The position numbers and the translations under genes were made by a program. A stretch of DNA of 64,000 nt from Lacinutrix sp. Hel_I_90. Its GTDB lineage: Bacteria; Bacteroidota; Bacteroidia; Flavobacteriales; Flavobacteriaceae. Each line of letters starts with the position of its first letter. Within the stretch, counting starts at the first letter, position 1. Below the pieces are notes generated by a model that did no database searches, was not told the DNA's origin, and saw only the letters and a list, made by a program, of their open reading frames with translations. Shown one piece after another: positions 26,737 to 36,633 of this stretch. The stretch is taken from NCBI RefSeq assembly GCF_000934685.1, contig NZ_JYNQ01000001.1, positions 2,468,501 through 2,532,500 on the forward strand, read 5' to 3'.

Positions 26737-28734
26737 ATGGCTTTAGATTCTAAAATACCTCAAGGTCCAATTGCAGACAAGTGGACCAATTATAAAAATC
26801 ATATCGATTTAGTTAACCCTGCTAACAAACGTAACATTGATGTTATTGTTGTTGGTACAGGTTTAGCTGGTGGTTCTGCTGCAGCAACTTTAGCAGAACT
26901 TGGATATAACGTAAAAGCGTTCTGTTTTCAAGATTCCCCAAGACGTGCACACTCTATTGCTGCCCAAGGGGGAATTAACGCAGCTAAAAATTACCAAGGC
27001 GATGGCGATTCAACGTATCGTTTATTTTATGATACTGTAAAAGGGGGTGATTACCGTTCGCGTGAAGCAAACGTGTATCGTTTAGCTGAGGTTTCTGCAA
27101 ATATTATCGATCAATGTGTTGCACAAGGAGTTCCGTTTGCTAGAGAATATGGTGGATTGTTAGATAACCGCTCGTTTGGTGGGGTTTTAGTATCAAGAAC
27201 CTTTTATGCTGCAGGACAAACAGGGCAACAATTACTATTAGGGGCTTATTCTGCTATGAACCGTCAAATAGGCCGTGGTAAAATTAAAATGTACAACCGT
27301 CACGAAATGTTAGACGTTGTAAAAGTTGATGGTAAAGCACGAGGGATTATAACACGTAACTTAATCACTGGAGAAATCGAACGTCATTCTGCTCATGCAG
27401 TAGTGCTTGGAACAGGTGGTTATGGTAATGTATTCTTTTTATCAACAAATGCGATGGGAAGTAATGTAACCGCGGCATGGAAAGCGCATAAGCGAGGTGC
27501 ATATTTTGCAAACCCATGTTATACGCAAATTCACCCCACTTGTATTCCTGTTTCGGGAGACCACCAGTCTAAATTAACTTTGATGTCTGAGTCACTTAGA
27601 AATGACGGACGTATCTGGGTGCCAAAACATAAAAAAGACGTTGAGGCGATTAGAAATAAGACCTTGAAACCAACACAACTCGCTGAAGATGATCGTGATT
27701 ATTACTTAGAGCGTCGTTATCCTGCGTTTGGTAACTTAGTGCCACGTGATGTAGCGTCTCGTGCAGCAAAAGAACGTTGTGATGCTGGTTTTGGTGTAAA
27801 TGCAACGGGAGAAGCGGTATATTTAGATTTCGCTTCAGCCATTGAACGTTATGGAAAAGAACAAGCACATGTTAAAGGATTAAATGAAAATGATGCAGTT
27901 TTAGTTAAGAAATTAGGTCAGGAGGTTGTTAAAAATAAGTATGGAAACTTATTCCAGATGTATGAGAAAATCGTAGATGAGAATCCATACGAAACACCAA
28001 TGATGATTTATCCTGCCGTGCATTATACCATGGGAGGTGTATGGGTTGATTACAATTTAATGACAACGGTACCTGGCTTATATGCCATAGGCGAAGCGAA
28101 TTTCTCAGATCACGGTGCAAACAGGCTGGGTGCTTCGGCATTAATGCAAGGTTTAGCCGATGGTTATTTTGTATTACCTTATACGATTGGAGATTATTTA
28201 TCTAATGATATTCGTACAGGACCAATTTCAACGGACACAAAAGAATTTGAAGACGCTGAAGCTGAAGTACGAAAAAACATTGATCACTTAATTAATAATA
28301 AGGGGTCGCATTCAGTAGATTATTTCCATAAAAAATTAGGGAAAATCATGTGGAACAAATGTGGAATGGCTAGAAATGCTGAAGATTTAAAATCAGCTAT
28401 TACTGAAATTTCAGACTTGAGAGCAGAATTTTGGAAAGACGTTCGCGTACCTGGAACAGCTAACGAATTCAACGAAGAATTAGCAAAAGCTGGTCGTGTG
28501 GCTGATTTCTTAGAACTTGGCGAACTGTTCGCTAAAGATGCTTTAGAAAGAGAAGAATCTGCGGGAGGTCACTTTAGAGAAGAATATCAAACTCCAGAAG
28601 GGGAAGCGATGCGTCGTAAAGAATTCCAGTACGTTTCTGCATGGGAGTACAAAGGAGAGCCAAAAGATGCTGTGCTTCATAAAGAAGCGTTGGCATACGA
28701 GAATATAGAAGTTAAAGAAAGAAGTTATAAATAA
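26737..28734 (+). CDS. sdhA: Succinate dehydrogenase / fumarate reductase flavoprotein subunit
   Basis: The 665-residue catalytic subunit on the cytoplasmic face of the inner membrane. It has the FAD dinucleotide-binding [20 protein letters not shown], the flavin-attachment-region motif [15 protein letters not shown], and active-site motifs HPTCIP and [20 protein letters not shown]-like conserved residues occur in [11 protein letters not shown]. The length matches the class that pairs with a cytochrome b558 SdhC. It lies between sdhC and sdhB in one operon and links the TCA cycle with the respiratory chain. Confidence 0.96.
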   Translation: MALDSKIPQGPIADKWTNYKNHIDLVNPANKRNIDVIVVGTGLAGGSAAATLAELGYNVKAFCFQDSPRRAHSIAAQGGINAAKNYQGDGDSTYRLFYDTVKGGDYRSREANVYRLAEVSANIIDQCVAQGVPFAREYGGLLDNRSFGGVLVSRTFYAAGQTGQQLLLGAYSAMNRQIGRGKIKMYNRHEMLDVVKVDGKARGIITRNLITGEIERHSAHAVVLGTGGYGNVFFLSTNAMGSNVTAAWKAHKRGAYFANPCYTQIHPTCIPVSGDHQSKLTLMSESLRNDGRIWVPKHKKDVEAIRNKTLKPTQLAEDDRDYYLERRYPAFGNLVPRDVASRAAKERCDAGFGVNATGEAVYLDFASAIERYGKEQAHVKGLNENDAVLVKKLGQEVVKNKYGNLFQMYEKIVDENPYETPMMIYPAVHYTMGGVWVDYNLMTTVPGLYAIGEANFSDHGANRLGASALMQGLADGYFVLPYTIGDYLSNDIRTGPISTDTKEFEDAEAEVRKNIDHLINNKGSHSVDYFHKKLGKIMWNKCGMARNAEDLKSAITEISDLRAEFWKDVRVPGTANEFNEELAKAGRVADFLELGELFAKDALEREESAGGHFREEYQTPEGEAMRRKEFQYVSAWEYKGEPKDAVLHKEALAYENIEVKERSYK

Positions 28735-28743
28735 AGAAAAGCT

Positions 28744-29490
28744 ATGAATTTAACGTTAAAAATTTGGCGTCAAAAAGATGCTAACGATAAAGGAAAAATG
28801 GTTGATTATAAAATCAGCGATATATCTCCAGATATGTCTTTTCTTGAAATGTTAGACGTCTTAAATAACGAATTGATTGAAAAAGGAGATGAACCTGTAT
28901 CTTTCGACCATGATTGTCGTGAAGGGATATGTGGCTCGTGTTCACTATATATAAACGGCGAGGCGCATGGTCCAGATCGGGGTATAACTACTTGTCAGCT
29001 GCACATGCGTATGTTTAAGGATGGTGATACCATTTTTATAGAGCCCTTTAGAGCAAAAGCGTTTCCTGTAATAAAGGATTTAGTAGTTGATAGAACTGCT
29101 TTTGATCGCATTCAACATGCAGGAGGATTTATTTCTGTAAATACGTCAGGAAATACCATTGATGCGAATACCATTCCAATTAACAAAGAAGATGCAGATG
29201 AAGCTTTTTCTGCGGCAACCTGCATTGGTTGTGGTGCTTGTGTTGCTTCTTGTAAGAACTCTAGTGCGATGTTATTTGTAGGGGCTAAAGTCTCTCAATT
29301 TGCATTATTACCACAGGGTCAGGTAGAAGCTACAGATCGTGTTTTAAACATGGTAAAACAAATGGATGATGAAGGTTTTGGTAACTGTACTAATACTGGA
29401 GCGTGCGAAGTGGAATGCCCTAAAGGTATTTCGTTAGAAAATATTGCACGTATGAATCGTGAGTATTTAGCAGCCAGCTTAAAAGGATAA
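28744..29490 (+). CDS. sdhB: Succinate dehydrogenase iron-sulfur subunit
   Basis: 248 residues carrying the three Fe-S clusters of complex II. The N-terminal ferredoxin-like domain has CREGICGSC and a later C for [2Fe-2S]. The C-terminal domain has [11 protein letters not shown] and [14 protein letters not shown] for [4Fe-4S] and [3Fe-4S]. It carries electrons from SdhA to the haem/quinone site in SdhC. It is the last gene of sdhCAB and is followed by a strong terminator. Confidence 0.96.
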   Translation: MNLTLKIWRQKDANDKGKMVDYKISDISPDMSFLEMLDVLNNELIEKGDEPVSFDHDCREGICGSCSLYINGEAHGPDRGITTCQLHMRMFKDGDTIFIEPFRAKAFPVIKDLVVDRTAFDRIQHAGGFISVNTSGNTIDANTIPINKEDADEAFSAATCIGCGACVASCKNSSAMLFVGAKVSQFALLPQGQVEATDRVLNMVKQMDDEGFGNCTNTGACEVECPKGISLENIARMNREYLAASLKG

Positions 29491-29530
29491 TATTTGTGTT
29501 CTAAGAGTAGTCGAAGAATCGTAATTAAAA

Positions 29531-29561
29531 AAAAACCCAAGTTTAAACACTTGGGTTTTTT
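29531..29561 (+). terminator. Terminator of sdhCAB
   Basis: AAAAACCCAAGT and ACTTGGGTTTTT form a 12-base stem with a 6-base loop, 40 bases after the sdhB stop. Confidence 0.85.
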
Positions 29562-29587
29562 ATTACATTTACATAAAAATAAATAGT

Positions 29588-30526
29588 ATGAATCGTTATA
29601 CGCTAATCGTTTGTTTTGCTCTAGTTTTACTGAATTGTAAAGGACAACAAACACAAACAACACCTGATGCCAACCCAATTGAAGTTAATACTAAAATTGA
29701 GAATTACCTTTTTGATACTGAAGCACTTTTAAAAGATGTTAAAGAATTATCATCTGATGCGTATGAAGGCAGAAGAACGGGAACTAAGGGTGCTGAAAAG
29801 GCGAGAATCTATATTATTGAGCGTTTCTTACAGTTAGGAGTTACCCCTTTAGGATCCGGTTATGAACAAGCATTCAAATTCGGGAATTATGACGCTGAAA
29901 ATATTTTAGGAATTGTACCAGGGACAGAACATACCAATAAATACATAGTATTATCGGCGCATTACGATCATGAAGGGATAAAAAACGGCGACATTTATAA
30001 TGGCGCAGATGACGATGCGTCTGGGATAAGTGCATTATTTGCCTTTGCAACATATTTTAAAACTAATCCTCCAAAACACAATGTGATTTTAGCCGCTTTC
30101 GATGCAGAGGAATTAGGTTTAAAAGGGGCATACCATTTTGTTGAAAATTCAATGATACCAAAAGAAAATATCGCCCTTAATTTAAATATGGATATGATAA
30201 GCCGAAGTGATAAAAAGGAATTATTTGCTGTTGGCTCACGGTACTATCCACAATTAAAACCAGCGATTGAAGGCTTTCAAAATTTAGGACAAGTAAAGCT
30301 TGTAATTGGTCATGAAGGCTTAGACAGTGGTGATAACTGGACCAACTCGAGTGACCATGCCGCATTTCATAAAGCTAAAATTCCATTTCTCTATTTGGGT
30401 GTTGCAGATCATGAGGACTATCATAAACCAACTGATGATTTTGAACGCATCCATAACCAATTTTATATAGATGCCGTGCAAACCATCATTCGCTTGTTTG
30501 AAACTTATGATGCAATGAAACTTTAA
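29588..30526 (+). CDS. M28-family zinc aminopeptidase, lipoprotein
   Basis: A 312-residue lipoprotein (LLNC lipobox). The M28 metal and catalytic residues are visible: SAHYDHEG (His), NGADDDASG (bridging Asp), FDAEELGLKG (catalytic/metal Glu), NMDMISR (Asp) and DHEDYHKPTDD (His). It is predicted to be anchored in the envelope and to release amino acids from peptides. It lies 12 bases before the MutS-like gene, so the two are probably co-transcribed, though no functional link is obvious. Confidence 0.9.
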   Translation: MNRYTLIVCFALVLLNCKGQQTQTTPDANPIEVNTKIENYLFDTEALLKDVKELSSDAYEGRRTGTKGAEKARIYIIERFLQLGVTPLGSGYEQAFKFGNYDAENILGIVPGTEHTNKYIVLSAHYDHEGIKNGDIYNGADDDASGISALFAFATYFKTNPPKHNVILAAFDAEELGLKGAYHFVENSMIPKENIALNLNMDMISRSDKKELFAVGSRYYPQLKPAIEGFQNLGQVKLVIGHEGLDSGDNWTNSSDHAAFHKAKIPFLYLGVADHEDYHKPTDDFERIHNQFYIDAVQTIIRLFETYDAMKL

Positions 30527-30537
30527 GTAATTATTTT

Positions 30538-32307
30538 ATGACGAATTCAAGTGCTTTTTACAAGTTAAATATAGAAAAATATAAAGCAGAGGTTTCTAAA
30601 CGATACAAACAGCTGTCAGGCTTAAGTACTGCACGGTTATTGGTTTTTTTGGCGACAATTACAGGGCTCTATTTTACTTTTAATAATTGGCAAATAGCAG
30701 TTGGTATTGGCTTAGCTGGACTTATTTCATTCTTATTCCTTCTGAATAAATACACTAATTTAAAAGCGAAATACAATCTTACAAGGGCATTAGTGGTGAT
30801 TAATGAGGAAGAACTAAAAATTGCTTCAGGAGACTTTCATCATAAAAATCAAGGGCTAGCGTTTCAGGATCCCAACCATAATTTTGCGTTGGATATCGAC
30901 TTATTTGGTCGTGGCTCCTTTTTTCAGTTTATAGATAGAACGGGTATTAATGAAGGCACTCAAGATTTAGCCAAGTCTTTATTGGCAAACAATATAAAAG
31001 ACATCGTAAAACGTCAGGAAGCGATTAAAGAATTAGCTTCAAAATCAGATTGGAGACAAGATTATCAAGCAAAAGCTAGTTTAATTAAAGTGGAGACCAA
31101 GGTGATCACTATTATAACATGGTTACAATCTCATAAATCGTTTTTACCAAAAATAATGAAAGGGATACCATTAGGCTTTTCGTTAGCGTCTTTGATAATA
31201 CTCATTTTAGGTTTTACAGGAATAGTTCCGGCACTATACGTGGGTTTTTGGTTAATGCTTGGCCTTTTTGTAACTGGGCGTTATTTAAAAAAAATAAACA
31301 ATTTAGCGTCGCATACCGATAACATTCGAGATACCTTTAGGCAATATGCGCAGTTGTTAGAAGTCATAGAGAATGAACCCTTTACTTCAGGAATACTTCA
31401 GCAAAAACAACAACAAATTCAGCTTAAAGACAAGAAAGCGTCGGCTATTTTAAAAGAACTCTCTAAAGCGATGGATGCTTTGGATAATAGGAGTAATCTT
31501 ATTTCTGCTATTTTTGGAAACGGCTATTTTTTAACCGACCTGCGAAACAGTTTTGCCATAGAACAATGGATAGAAACGTACAAAGACAAAGTGGAAGACT
31601 GGTTTGAAGTGGTTTCCTTTTTTGATGCTTATAATAGTTTGGGCAATTATGCCTTTAACCACGAGCAGTATATTTATCCGGAGATTGTAGCAGAAAAAGG
31701 CAATACAAGTGTAACACAATTAGGCCATCCTTTGCTAAAAAAAGAGAAGCGTATTGATAATGATTTTGAGATAGAAAACCAACAGTTTTTTATTATCACA
31801 GGTGCAAATATGGCTGGAAAGAGCACGTTTTTGCGTACCGTTTCTTTACATATGGTCATGGCGAACATGGGGTTGCCGGTTTGTGCGCATTCAAGTGTTT
31901 ACAGCCCGATAAAATTAATAACCAGCATGCGAACGTCCGATTCTTTAACTGATGACAGTTCGTACTTTTTTAGTGAGTTAACACGGTTAAAATACATTGT
32001 TGATGCTATTAAGGAGGATAATTACTTTATTATTCTAGATGAAATTCTAAAAGGCACCAATAGTACCGATAAAGCGATTGGGTCGAGGAAATTCGTAGAG
32101 AAACTCGTAGCTAGTCATGCCACAGGCATTATTGCTACACACGATTTAAGTTTATGTGAAATAGAAAAAGAATTAGACGAAGTTGAGAATTATTATTTTG
32201 ATGCTCAGATAATTGATGATGAACTTTATTTCGATTATACCTTTAAAAAGGGCATTTGCCAGAATATGAATGCGAGTTTCTTATTGAAGAAAATGGAGAT
32301 CGTCTAA
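30538..32307 (+). CDS. Membrane-bound MutS-family ATPase
   Basis: 589 residues. Transmembrane segments lie near residues 37-72 (two hydrophobic stretches around a short turn) and 205-240. A helical lever-like region follows, then a MutS-type ABC ATPase domain at about 400-589 with Walker A TGANMAGKST, signature DSLTDDSSYFFSEL, Walker B YFIILDEILKGTNS and the His switch IIATHDLSL. The N-terminal mismatch-binding domains of MutS are absent, so it is not the canonical mismatch-repair protein even though similar genes are often annotated that way. The membrane anchor suggests another role, possibly at DNA near the membrane; function unknown. Confidence 0.85.
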   Translation: MTNSSAFYKLNIEKYKAEVSKRYKQLSGLSTARLLVFLATITGLYFTFNNWQIAVGIGLAGLISFLFLLNKYTNLKAKYNLTRALVVINEEELKIASGDFHHKNQGLAFQDPNHNFALDIDLFGRGSFFQFIDRTGINEGTQDLAKSLLANNIKDIVKRQEAIKELASKSDWRQDYQAKASLIKVETKVITIITWLQSHKSFLPKIMKGIPLGFSLASLIILILGFTGIVPALYVGFWLMLGLFVTGRYLKKINNLASHTDNIRDTFRQYAQLLEVIENEPFTSGILQQKQQQIQLKDKKASAILKELSKAMDALDNRSNLISAIFGNGYFLTDLRNSFAIEQWIETYKDKVEDWFEVVSFFDAYNSLGNYAFNHEQYIYPEIVAEKGNTSVTQLGHPLLKKEKRIDNDFEIENQQFFIITGANMAGKSTFLRTVSLHMVMANMGLPVCAHSSVYSPIKLITSMRTSDSLTDDSSYFFSELTRLKYIVDAIKEDNYFIILDEILKGTNSTDKAIGSRKFVEKLVASHATGIIATHDLSLCEIEKELDEVENYYFDAQIIDDELYFDYTFKKGICQNMNASFLLKKMEIV

Positions 32308-32602
32308 ATGCTTGCGAAGGCTGAAATATCGTAAATTAAAAATTCTAGCAGCTTATTAAAAAATTCGGCTTGCTTTTTTGCTAAGAAAGGGAAGTAGATG
32401 GTTGTGCCTCTTTTAAAGCGTGATAAATAGCAATACAATACCATTTTACAGAAATTCAACGCACATTACAAATTCAAATCCAGGAATTTCGTTTCCAGTA
32501 ATCGTTTCAAAAATCAAGCATGTTACTAAAAGAGATATTAGTATTAAACGTGGGAATGGCAAACTTAAAAGCGAGCCTTGAATGCGCTTCTATTGTGAAA
32601 GT
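32308..32602. other. Intergenic region between convergent genes
   Basis: The gap between the MutS-like gene and the S46 peptidase gene spans 371 bases including the terminator to the right. A 47-codon plus-strand frame (32520-32663) runs through that terminator, has no ribosome-binding or family signal, and is not called. Confidence 0.5.
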
Positions 32603-32638
32603 AAAAAAAACCTCACAGGTTTTTAAAACTAGTGAGGT
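32603..32638 (-). terminator. Terminator of the S46 peptidase gene
   Basis: Read on the minus strand, ACCTCAC and GTGAGGT flank a 15-base loop and are followed by an 8-T run, 41 bases after the stop codon at 32679. Confidence 0.75.
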
Positions 32639-32678
32639 CTGGAAAATTATAAATGGTAAAGGTTACTGAATAATGTTA

Positions 32679-34775
32679 CTACTTACTCTTTTTAGGGTGC
32701 ACTAAGGTCATCTCCTCAATCAATCGTGTGGCGCCAGCAAACTTATCGACAATAAATAAAATGTAACGCGCATCGACCATGATATTTCTGCAAATCTCAG
32801 GATCGTAATTCATGTCGCTCATGGTGCCTTCCCAAACGCGATCAAAATTTAAACCAACAAGATTGCCATTTGCATCAATAGCTGGACTTCCAGAGTTGCC
32901 ACCAGTGGTGTGATTGGTTCCTAAAAAGCACAATGGCATTTTACCTTTTGAGTCGGCATAGGGTCCGTAATCTTTAGTTTCATATAAATCCAATAGCTTT
33001 TGTGGCACATCAAATTCGTAATCACCAGGCACATATTTTTCTATGACACCTTGTAAGTGGCTAACAGGTTCATAATACACCGCATCTCTAGGAGAGTAAC
33101 CGCGCACCTGACCATAGGTTACCCGGAGTGTGCCATTGGCGTCTGGAAAGTAGCGTGCCTCAGGTAAGGCTTCCATTAGTGCCGTCATGTATTTTGTTTG
33201 CAAAGCAGTAATCGCTTCGTTTTTTTGTTGAAATTCCGGATCAATTTTAGTAGTATAGGCTTCTATAATTGGCTTTGCATACGCATAAGCCGCATCTTTA
33301 TTTAATTTTTTAAGGACTTCTTTTGGTTTGCCATCTAAAAGGGCTAATGCAGATTTTAAATCTGTAAATGCTGTTTTTTCAAAGATTGAAGCAGTTACGT
33401 TATTTGGAGCATAAAGCGGCATCACATTATTGTAAACACCTTTATCTACTGCTACATCATAATTTTTATGAATACCTTTTAGTCGTCCAATGAGGTCTGC
33501 TTTTGCCTTTTCAAAATTATCGGGATTTGCCATTATTGCTTGCTCCAGTTGGAAGGCTCTATACGTCATTTGCATGAGTTCATTAGTGACCATAAAGACT
33601 TCAATAAAGTTTCGACGTTTAATATTTATTGCAGCAAAATCATTATACAAACGGTCAAATTCAGGTAGAATAGCCCCGTATTTAGCGACTAAATTTTTCT
33701 CAATTAATGCATTAGTAAAGGCGGTTTCAAATTTACGGCGTTCCGCAATAGCACCACTTTTTTTAATGCCTAAATTTTCACCTATCCATTTTTTCCATGC
33801 GTTGGCGATTCGTGCTTGTTTAGACGCATATTTAATTCTTACGGCATCACTAGACTTCATGGCAGCATCTATTACCTTTAAAGCTGCTTCACGAATCGCA
33901 ATATTACTGGGATTAAAATCTTCAGTTATATGCGCTATCGCAACCGCTGGTAAATATTCGTTTGTTCTGCCAGGGAAGCCAAAAACGAGAGTAAAATCGC
34001 CTTCTTCAACACCATCTAAAGAGATGGGTAAAAAATGTTTTGGCTTATAAGGTTTATTATCTTTACTATATTTCGCAGGACGATTATTGGCATCTGCATA
34101 AATACGGAACATTGAGAAATCTCCAGTGTGTCTTGGGAACACCCAGTTGTCTGTATCGCTTCCAAATTTACCTATACTGGTAGGCGGTGCACCAACTAAA
34201 CGGATGTCTTCAAAGCGTTCGGTTACAAACAAAAAATATTGATTGCCCTTGTAAAACGACTTCACTTTCGTGTTTTGCCATGCTTCCCTGGTTGTAGCAG
34301 CCTCAACCGCATTACTATTCTTAGAGATTATGGATTGTTTTTCATTTTCGGGCATCGCATCCTCTACACCTTTTAGAACTTGAAAAGTAACATCCTCAAT
34401 GCGTACTATAAATTCTATAAATAAGCCTTCATTTGGTAATTCATCTTCCAGATTCATTGCCCAAAAGCCATCTTTTAAATAATCGTTTTCTAATGAAGAA
34501 TGTGATTGAATTTGAGAAAATCCACAGTGATGATTCGTTAAAATTAAGCCTTGATCACTAATGACTTCACTGGTGCAACCCCCGTTAAAATGACCTATAG
34601 CATCTTTTAAACTGGAAGTATTGATATCATAAATATCTTTAGCGGTGAGTTTGCTACCAAGGGTAGCCATCTCATCTTCGTTCATGCCTTCTAAGAGAGA
34701 AGGAATCCACATGCCGCCTTGTTGGGCAGAAAGGTTAAAGGTAATAAAAAGGAGTAGGAATTTTAAGAGTTTCAT
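32679..34775 (-). CDS. S46 dipeptidyl-peptidase, DPP11-type
   Basis: A 698-residue exported serine exopeptidase (signal peptide 1-17) that removes dipeptides from the N-terminus of peptides. Catalytic residues: His in LTNHHCGF at about 80-86, Asp in the SDTDNWVFPRHTGD region, and Ser628 in TGGNSGSPA. Eighteen residues after the Ser is an arginine (FDRVWEG). In the family this position is Arg in DPP11 (prefers Asp/Glu at P1) and Gly in DPP7 (hydrophobic P1), so an acidic preference is predicted. It probably acts in the periplasm to feed on extracellular protein. A -7 element (TATATTTG) lies upstream on the minus strand. Confidence 0.93.
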   Translation of the reverse strand: MKLLKFLLLFITFNLSAQQGGMWIPSLLEGMNEDEMATLGSKLTAKDIYDINTSSLKDAIGHFNGGCTSEVISDQGLILTNHHCGFSQIQSHSSLENDYLKDGFWAMNLEDELPNEGLFIEFIVRIEDVTFQVLKGVEDAMPENEKQSIISKNSNAVEAATTREAWQNTKVKSFYKGNQYFLFVTERFEDIRLVGAPPTSIGKFGSDTDNWVFPRHTGDFSMFRIYADANNRPAKYSKDNKPYKPKHFLPISLDGVEEGDFTLVFGFPGRTNEYLPAVAIAHITEDFNPSNIAIREAALKVIDAAMKSSDAVRIKYASKQARIANAWKKWIGENLGIKKSGAIAERRKFETAFTNALIEKNLVAKYGAILPEFDRLYNDFAAINIKRRNFIEVFMVTNELMQMTYRAFQLEQAIMANPDNFEKAKADLIGRLKGIHKNYDVAVDKGVYNNVMPLYAPNNVTASIFEKTAFTDLKSALALLDGKPKEVLKKLNKDAAYAYAKPIIEAYTTKIDPEFQQKNEAITALQTKYMTALMEALPEARYFPDANGTLRVTYGQVRGYSPRDAVYYEPVSHLQGVIEKYVPGDYEFDVPQKLLDLYETKDYGPYADSKGKMPLCFLGTNHTTGGNSGSPAIDANGNLVGLNFDRVWEGTMSDMNYDPEICRNIMVDARYILFIVDKFAGATRLIEEMTLVHPKKSK

Positions 34776-34801
34776 AACTGTTGTTTTATTTAGGACAATA
34801 T

Positions 34802-34809
34802 CAAATATA
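34802..34809 (-). promoter_or_regulatory. -7 promoter element of the S46 peptidase gene
   Basis: TATATTTG on the minus strand matches TAnnTTTG and lies 26 bases before the ATG at 34775. No clear -33 TTTG at the right distance was seen. Confidence 0.5.
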
Positions 34810-34938
34810 AAACATTGCCTTTTTTAATTAATACGATTTTAAGAATAGTTCTAAACTTTAACACAAGTCCTATTTAAAATAAAAAAGGACCAAAATAAAT
34901 TCATGATATTGTATCTTTAGTTATTCTGAAAAAATAAA

Positions 34939-36081
34939 ATGCAGCACCAATCAAAACTACCAACTATAGGCACGACTATTTTCTCTGTCATGAGTACATT
35001 GGCAAATAAGCACAATGCGATTAATCTATCTCAAGGCTTTCCAGATTTTAATAGTGACCAAAAATTAAAGGATTTAGTCACTAAAGCAATGGGTTCTGGT
35101 TATAACCAATATGCACCAATGCCAGGAAATATGGAATTGCGTGAAGCGATTGCCGACAAAATACACTTACTTTATAATGCTATTTATACTCCTGAAACCG
35201 AGATTACAATAACTGCAGGGGCAACGCAGGCTATTTATACCATAATTTCTACTTTTATAAGACAAAATGATGAGGTTATTATTTTTAGACCAGCCTATGA
35301 TTGTTATGAACCAGCAGTTGAAGTTAACGGTGGAAAAACAATAGGAATACAACTAGAAGCACCCCATTATAAAATAGACTGGAATAACGTTAATAAACAT
35401 TTTTCTGCGAAAACAAAATTGATTATTATCAATACACCGCAAAACCCTAGTGGAAGTGTTTTGTTAGAAGATGATATGTTGGCACTTCAAAAGCTAACAA
35501 AAAACACCAATTGCATCGTGTTAAGTGATGAAGTGTATGAACACATTATTTTTGATGGTTTACAACATCAAAGTATTTGTAAGTTTCCAGATTTAAAATC
35601 TAGGAGTTTTATAACGGCTTCCTTTGGTAAAACATTTCATAACACGGGTTGGAAAGTGGGGTATTGTTGTGCGCCAAAAGTACTCATGGATGAATTTAGA
35701 AAAGTTCACCAATTTAATGTGTTTAGTGTCAATAATCCCATGCAGAAGGCATTTGCAGACTATTTAAAAGAACCTGATCATTATCTGGAATTGTCGCAAT
35801 TCTATCAACAAAAAAGAGATCTGTTTTTGAACTTAATAGCGCCTTCTCGGTTTAAAAGTATTCCAGCAAAAGGGACTTATTTTCAGGTGTTAGATTTTTC
35901 TGAAATTACTCAAGAGAATGATGTTGCTTTTGCTAAGGAATTAACCATAGAGAAAGGTTTGGCCGCTATCCCTTTATCGGTTTTTAATGAAAATAATAAA
36001 GATTATAAAGTGCTGCGTTTTTGTTTTGCTAAAACAGAAGACACATTAAAAAAGGCAGCCCAAATTTTAAATCATATTTAA
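34939..36081 (+). CDS. Methionine/glutamine aminotransferase (class I PLP)
   Basis: A 380-residue cytoplasmic aminotransferase of the class I fold, close in pattern to E. coli YbdL and to kynurenine/glutamine transaminase K. Motifs: INLSQGFPDF at the N-terminus, NQYAPMPGNMELREAIA, AGATQAIYTI, NTPQNPSG, the PLP lysine in SFGKTFHNTGWKVGY, and the late Arg in RFCFAKTE. Such enzymes transaminate methionine and related amino acids, often coupled with glutamine. An omega-amidase gene lies three genes downstream at 37180, consistent with a glutamine transaminase/omega-amidase pathway. The exact substrate is inferred from family and neighbour. Confidence 0.88.
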   Translation: MQHQSKLPTIGTTIFSVMSTLANKHNAINLSQGFPDFNSDQKLKDLVTKAMGSGYNQYAPMPGNMELREAIADKIHLLYNAIYTPETEITITAGATQAIYTIISTFIRQNDEVIIFRPAYDCYEPAVEVNGGKTIGIQLEAPHYKIDWNNVNKHFSAKTKLIIINTPQNPSGSVLLEDDMLALQKLTKNTNCIVLSDEVYEHIIFDGLQHQSICKFPDLKSRSFITASFGKTFHNTGWKVGYCCAPKVLMDEFRKVHQFNVFSVNNPMQKAFADYLKEPDHYLELSQFYQQKRDLFLNLIAPSRFKSIPAKGTYFQVLDFSEITQENDVAFAKELTIEKGLAAIPLSVFNENNKDYKVLRFCFAKTEDTLKKAAQILNHI

Positions 36082-36113
36082 TTAGTATCTTCAATTAAAG
36101 AATTAAACAGACT

Positions 36114-36617
36114 ATGAAACATTCAAATTTGCTATTTATAATCTTTTTAGTGTTTATTGTTGCATCTTGTGGCTCAACAGAGAAAGTAATTACGGACGCT
36201 GGTGCCGTTTATGAGGTAAGAGGGAATCACTTTTACTCGAATGGAGAGGAGGTTACAGAAACATTGACAGATGATGAAAAAGACACTATTATGTCTCAGC
36301 TGGATGAACGCCTAGACGCAGAAAAAGAAGCATTAAAGCAGAAAAAAGCTTTGGAGGAGGTAGTGAAAGAGGCCGAAAAAACAAAAGAAGAAGCCATAGA
36401 AAAGCAAGAAGCGATTGAAAGGGCATTAGAAAGAAAAGAAAAGGCGAGACAAACTTTTTTTAAAGCTAAAGAGAAGTTACAAAGCGCAAAAGAAGCGTAT
36501 GAGCGCGCATATAAAAAAGGAAAACTTTCGCCTAATGATGAAGAAGAATGGGCGAAAAAAATTGAATCATTAGAGGAAGATTTAGAATCTGCTCAGAGGG
36601 AGTTAAACAAACAATAA
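36114..36617 (+). CDS. Coiled-coil lipoprotein, unknown function
   Basis: A 167-residue lipoprotein (VASCGSTEK, Cys at about 19). A short beta motif (YEVRGNHFYSNGEEV) precedes a long charged helix (about 60-167) rich in Lys, Glu and Ala. It is a paralogue of the next gene: both have the YxVxGxxxYxxG start and the closing KGKxxPxDxExWxKKxESLxxxxxxAxxxL pattern. It is co-directional and close (16-33 base gaps) with the aminotransferase and the amidase. Likely an envelope structural or spacer protein; function unknown. Confidence 0.65.
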   Translation: MKHSNLLFIIFLVFIVASCGSTEKVITDAGAVYEVRGNHFYSNGEEVTETLTDDEKDTIMSQLDERLDAEKEALKQKKALEEVVKEAEKTKEEAIEKQEAIERALERKEKARQTFFKAKEKLQSAKEAYERAYKKGKLSPNDEEEWAKKIESLEEDLESAQRELNKQ

Positions 36618-36633
36618 CATAATTTATAAGTTT

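Noticed and set aside
32520-32663. 47-codon plus-strand frame in the gap after the MutS-like gene
   Set aside because: It overlaps the minus-strand terminator, lacks a start signal and has no recognisable domain.
33490-34050. 186-residue plus-strand frame inside the S46 peptidase gene
   Set aside because: The minus-strand S46 frame contains all catalytic motifs; the plus frame is an antisense shadow.
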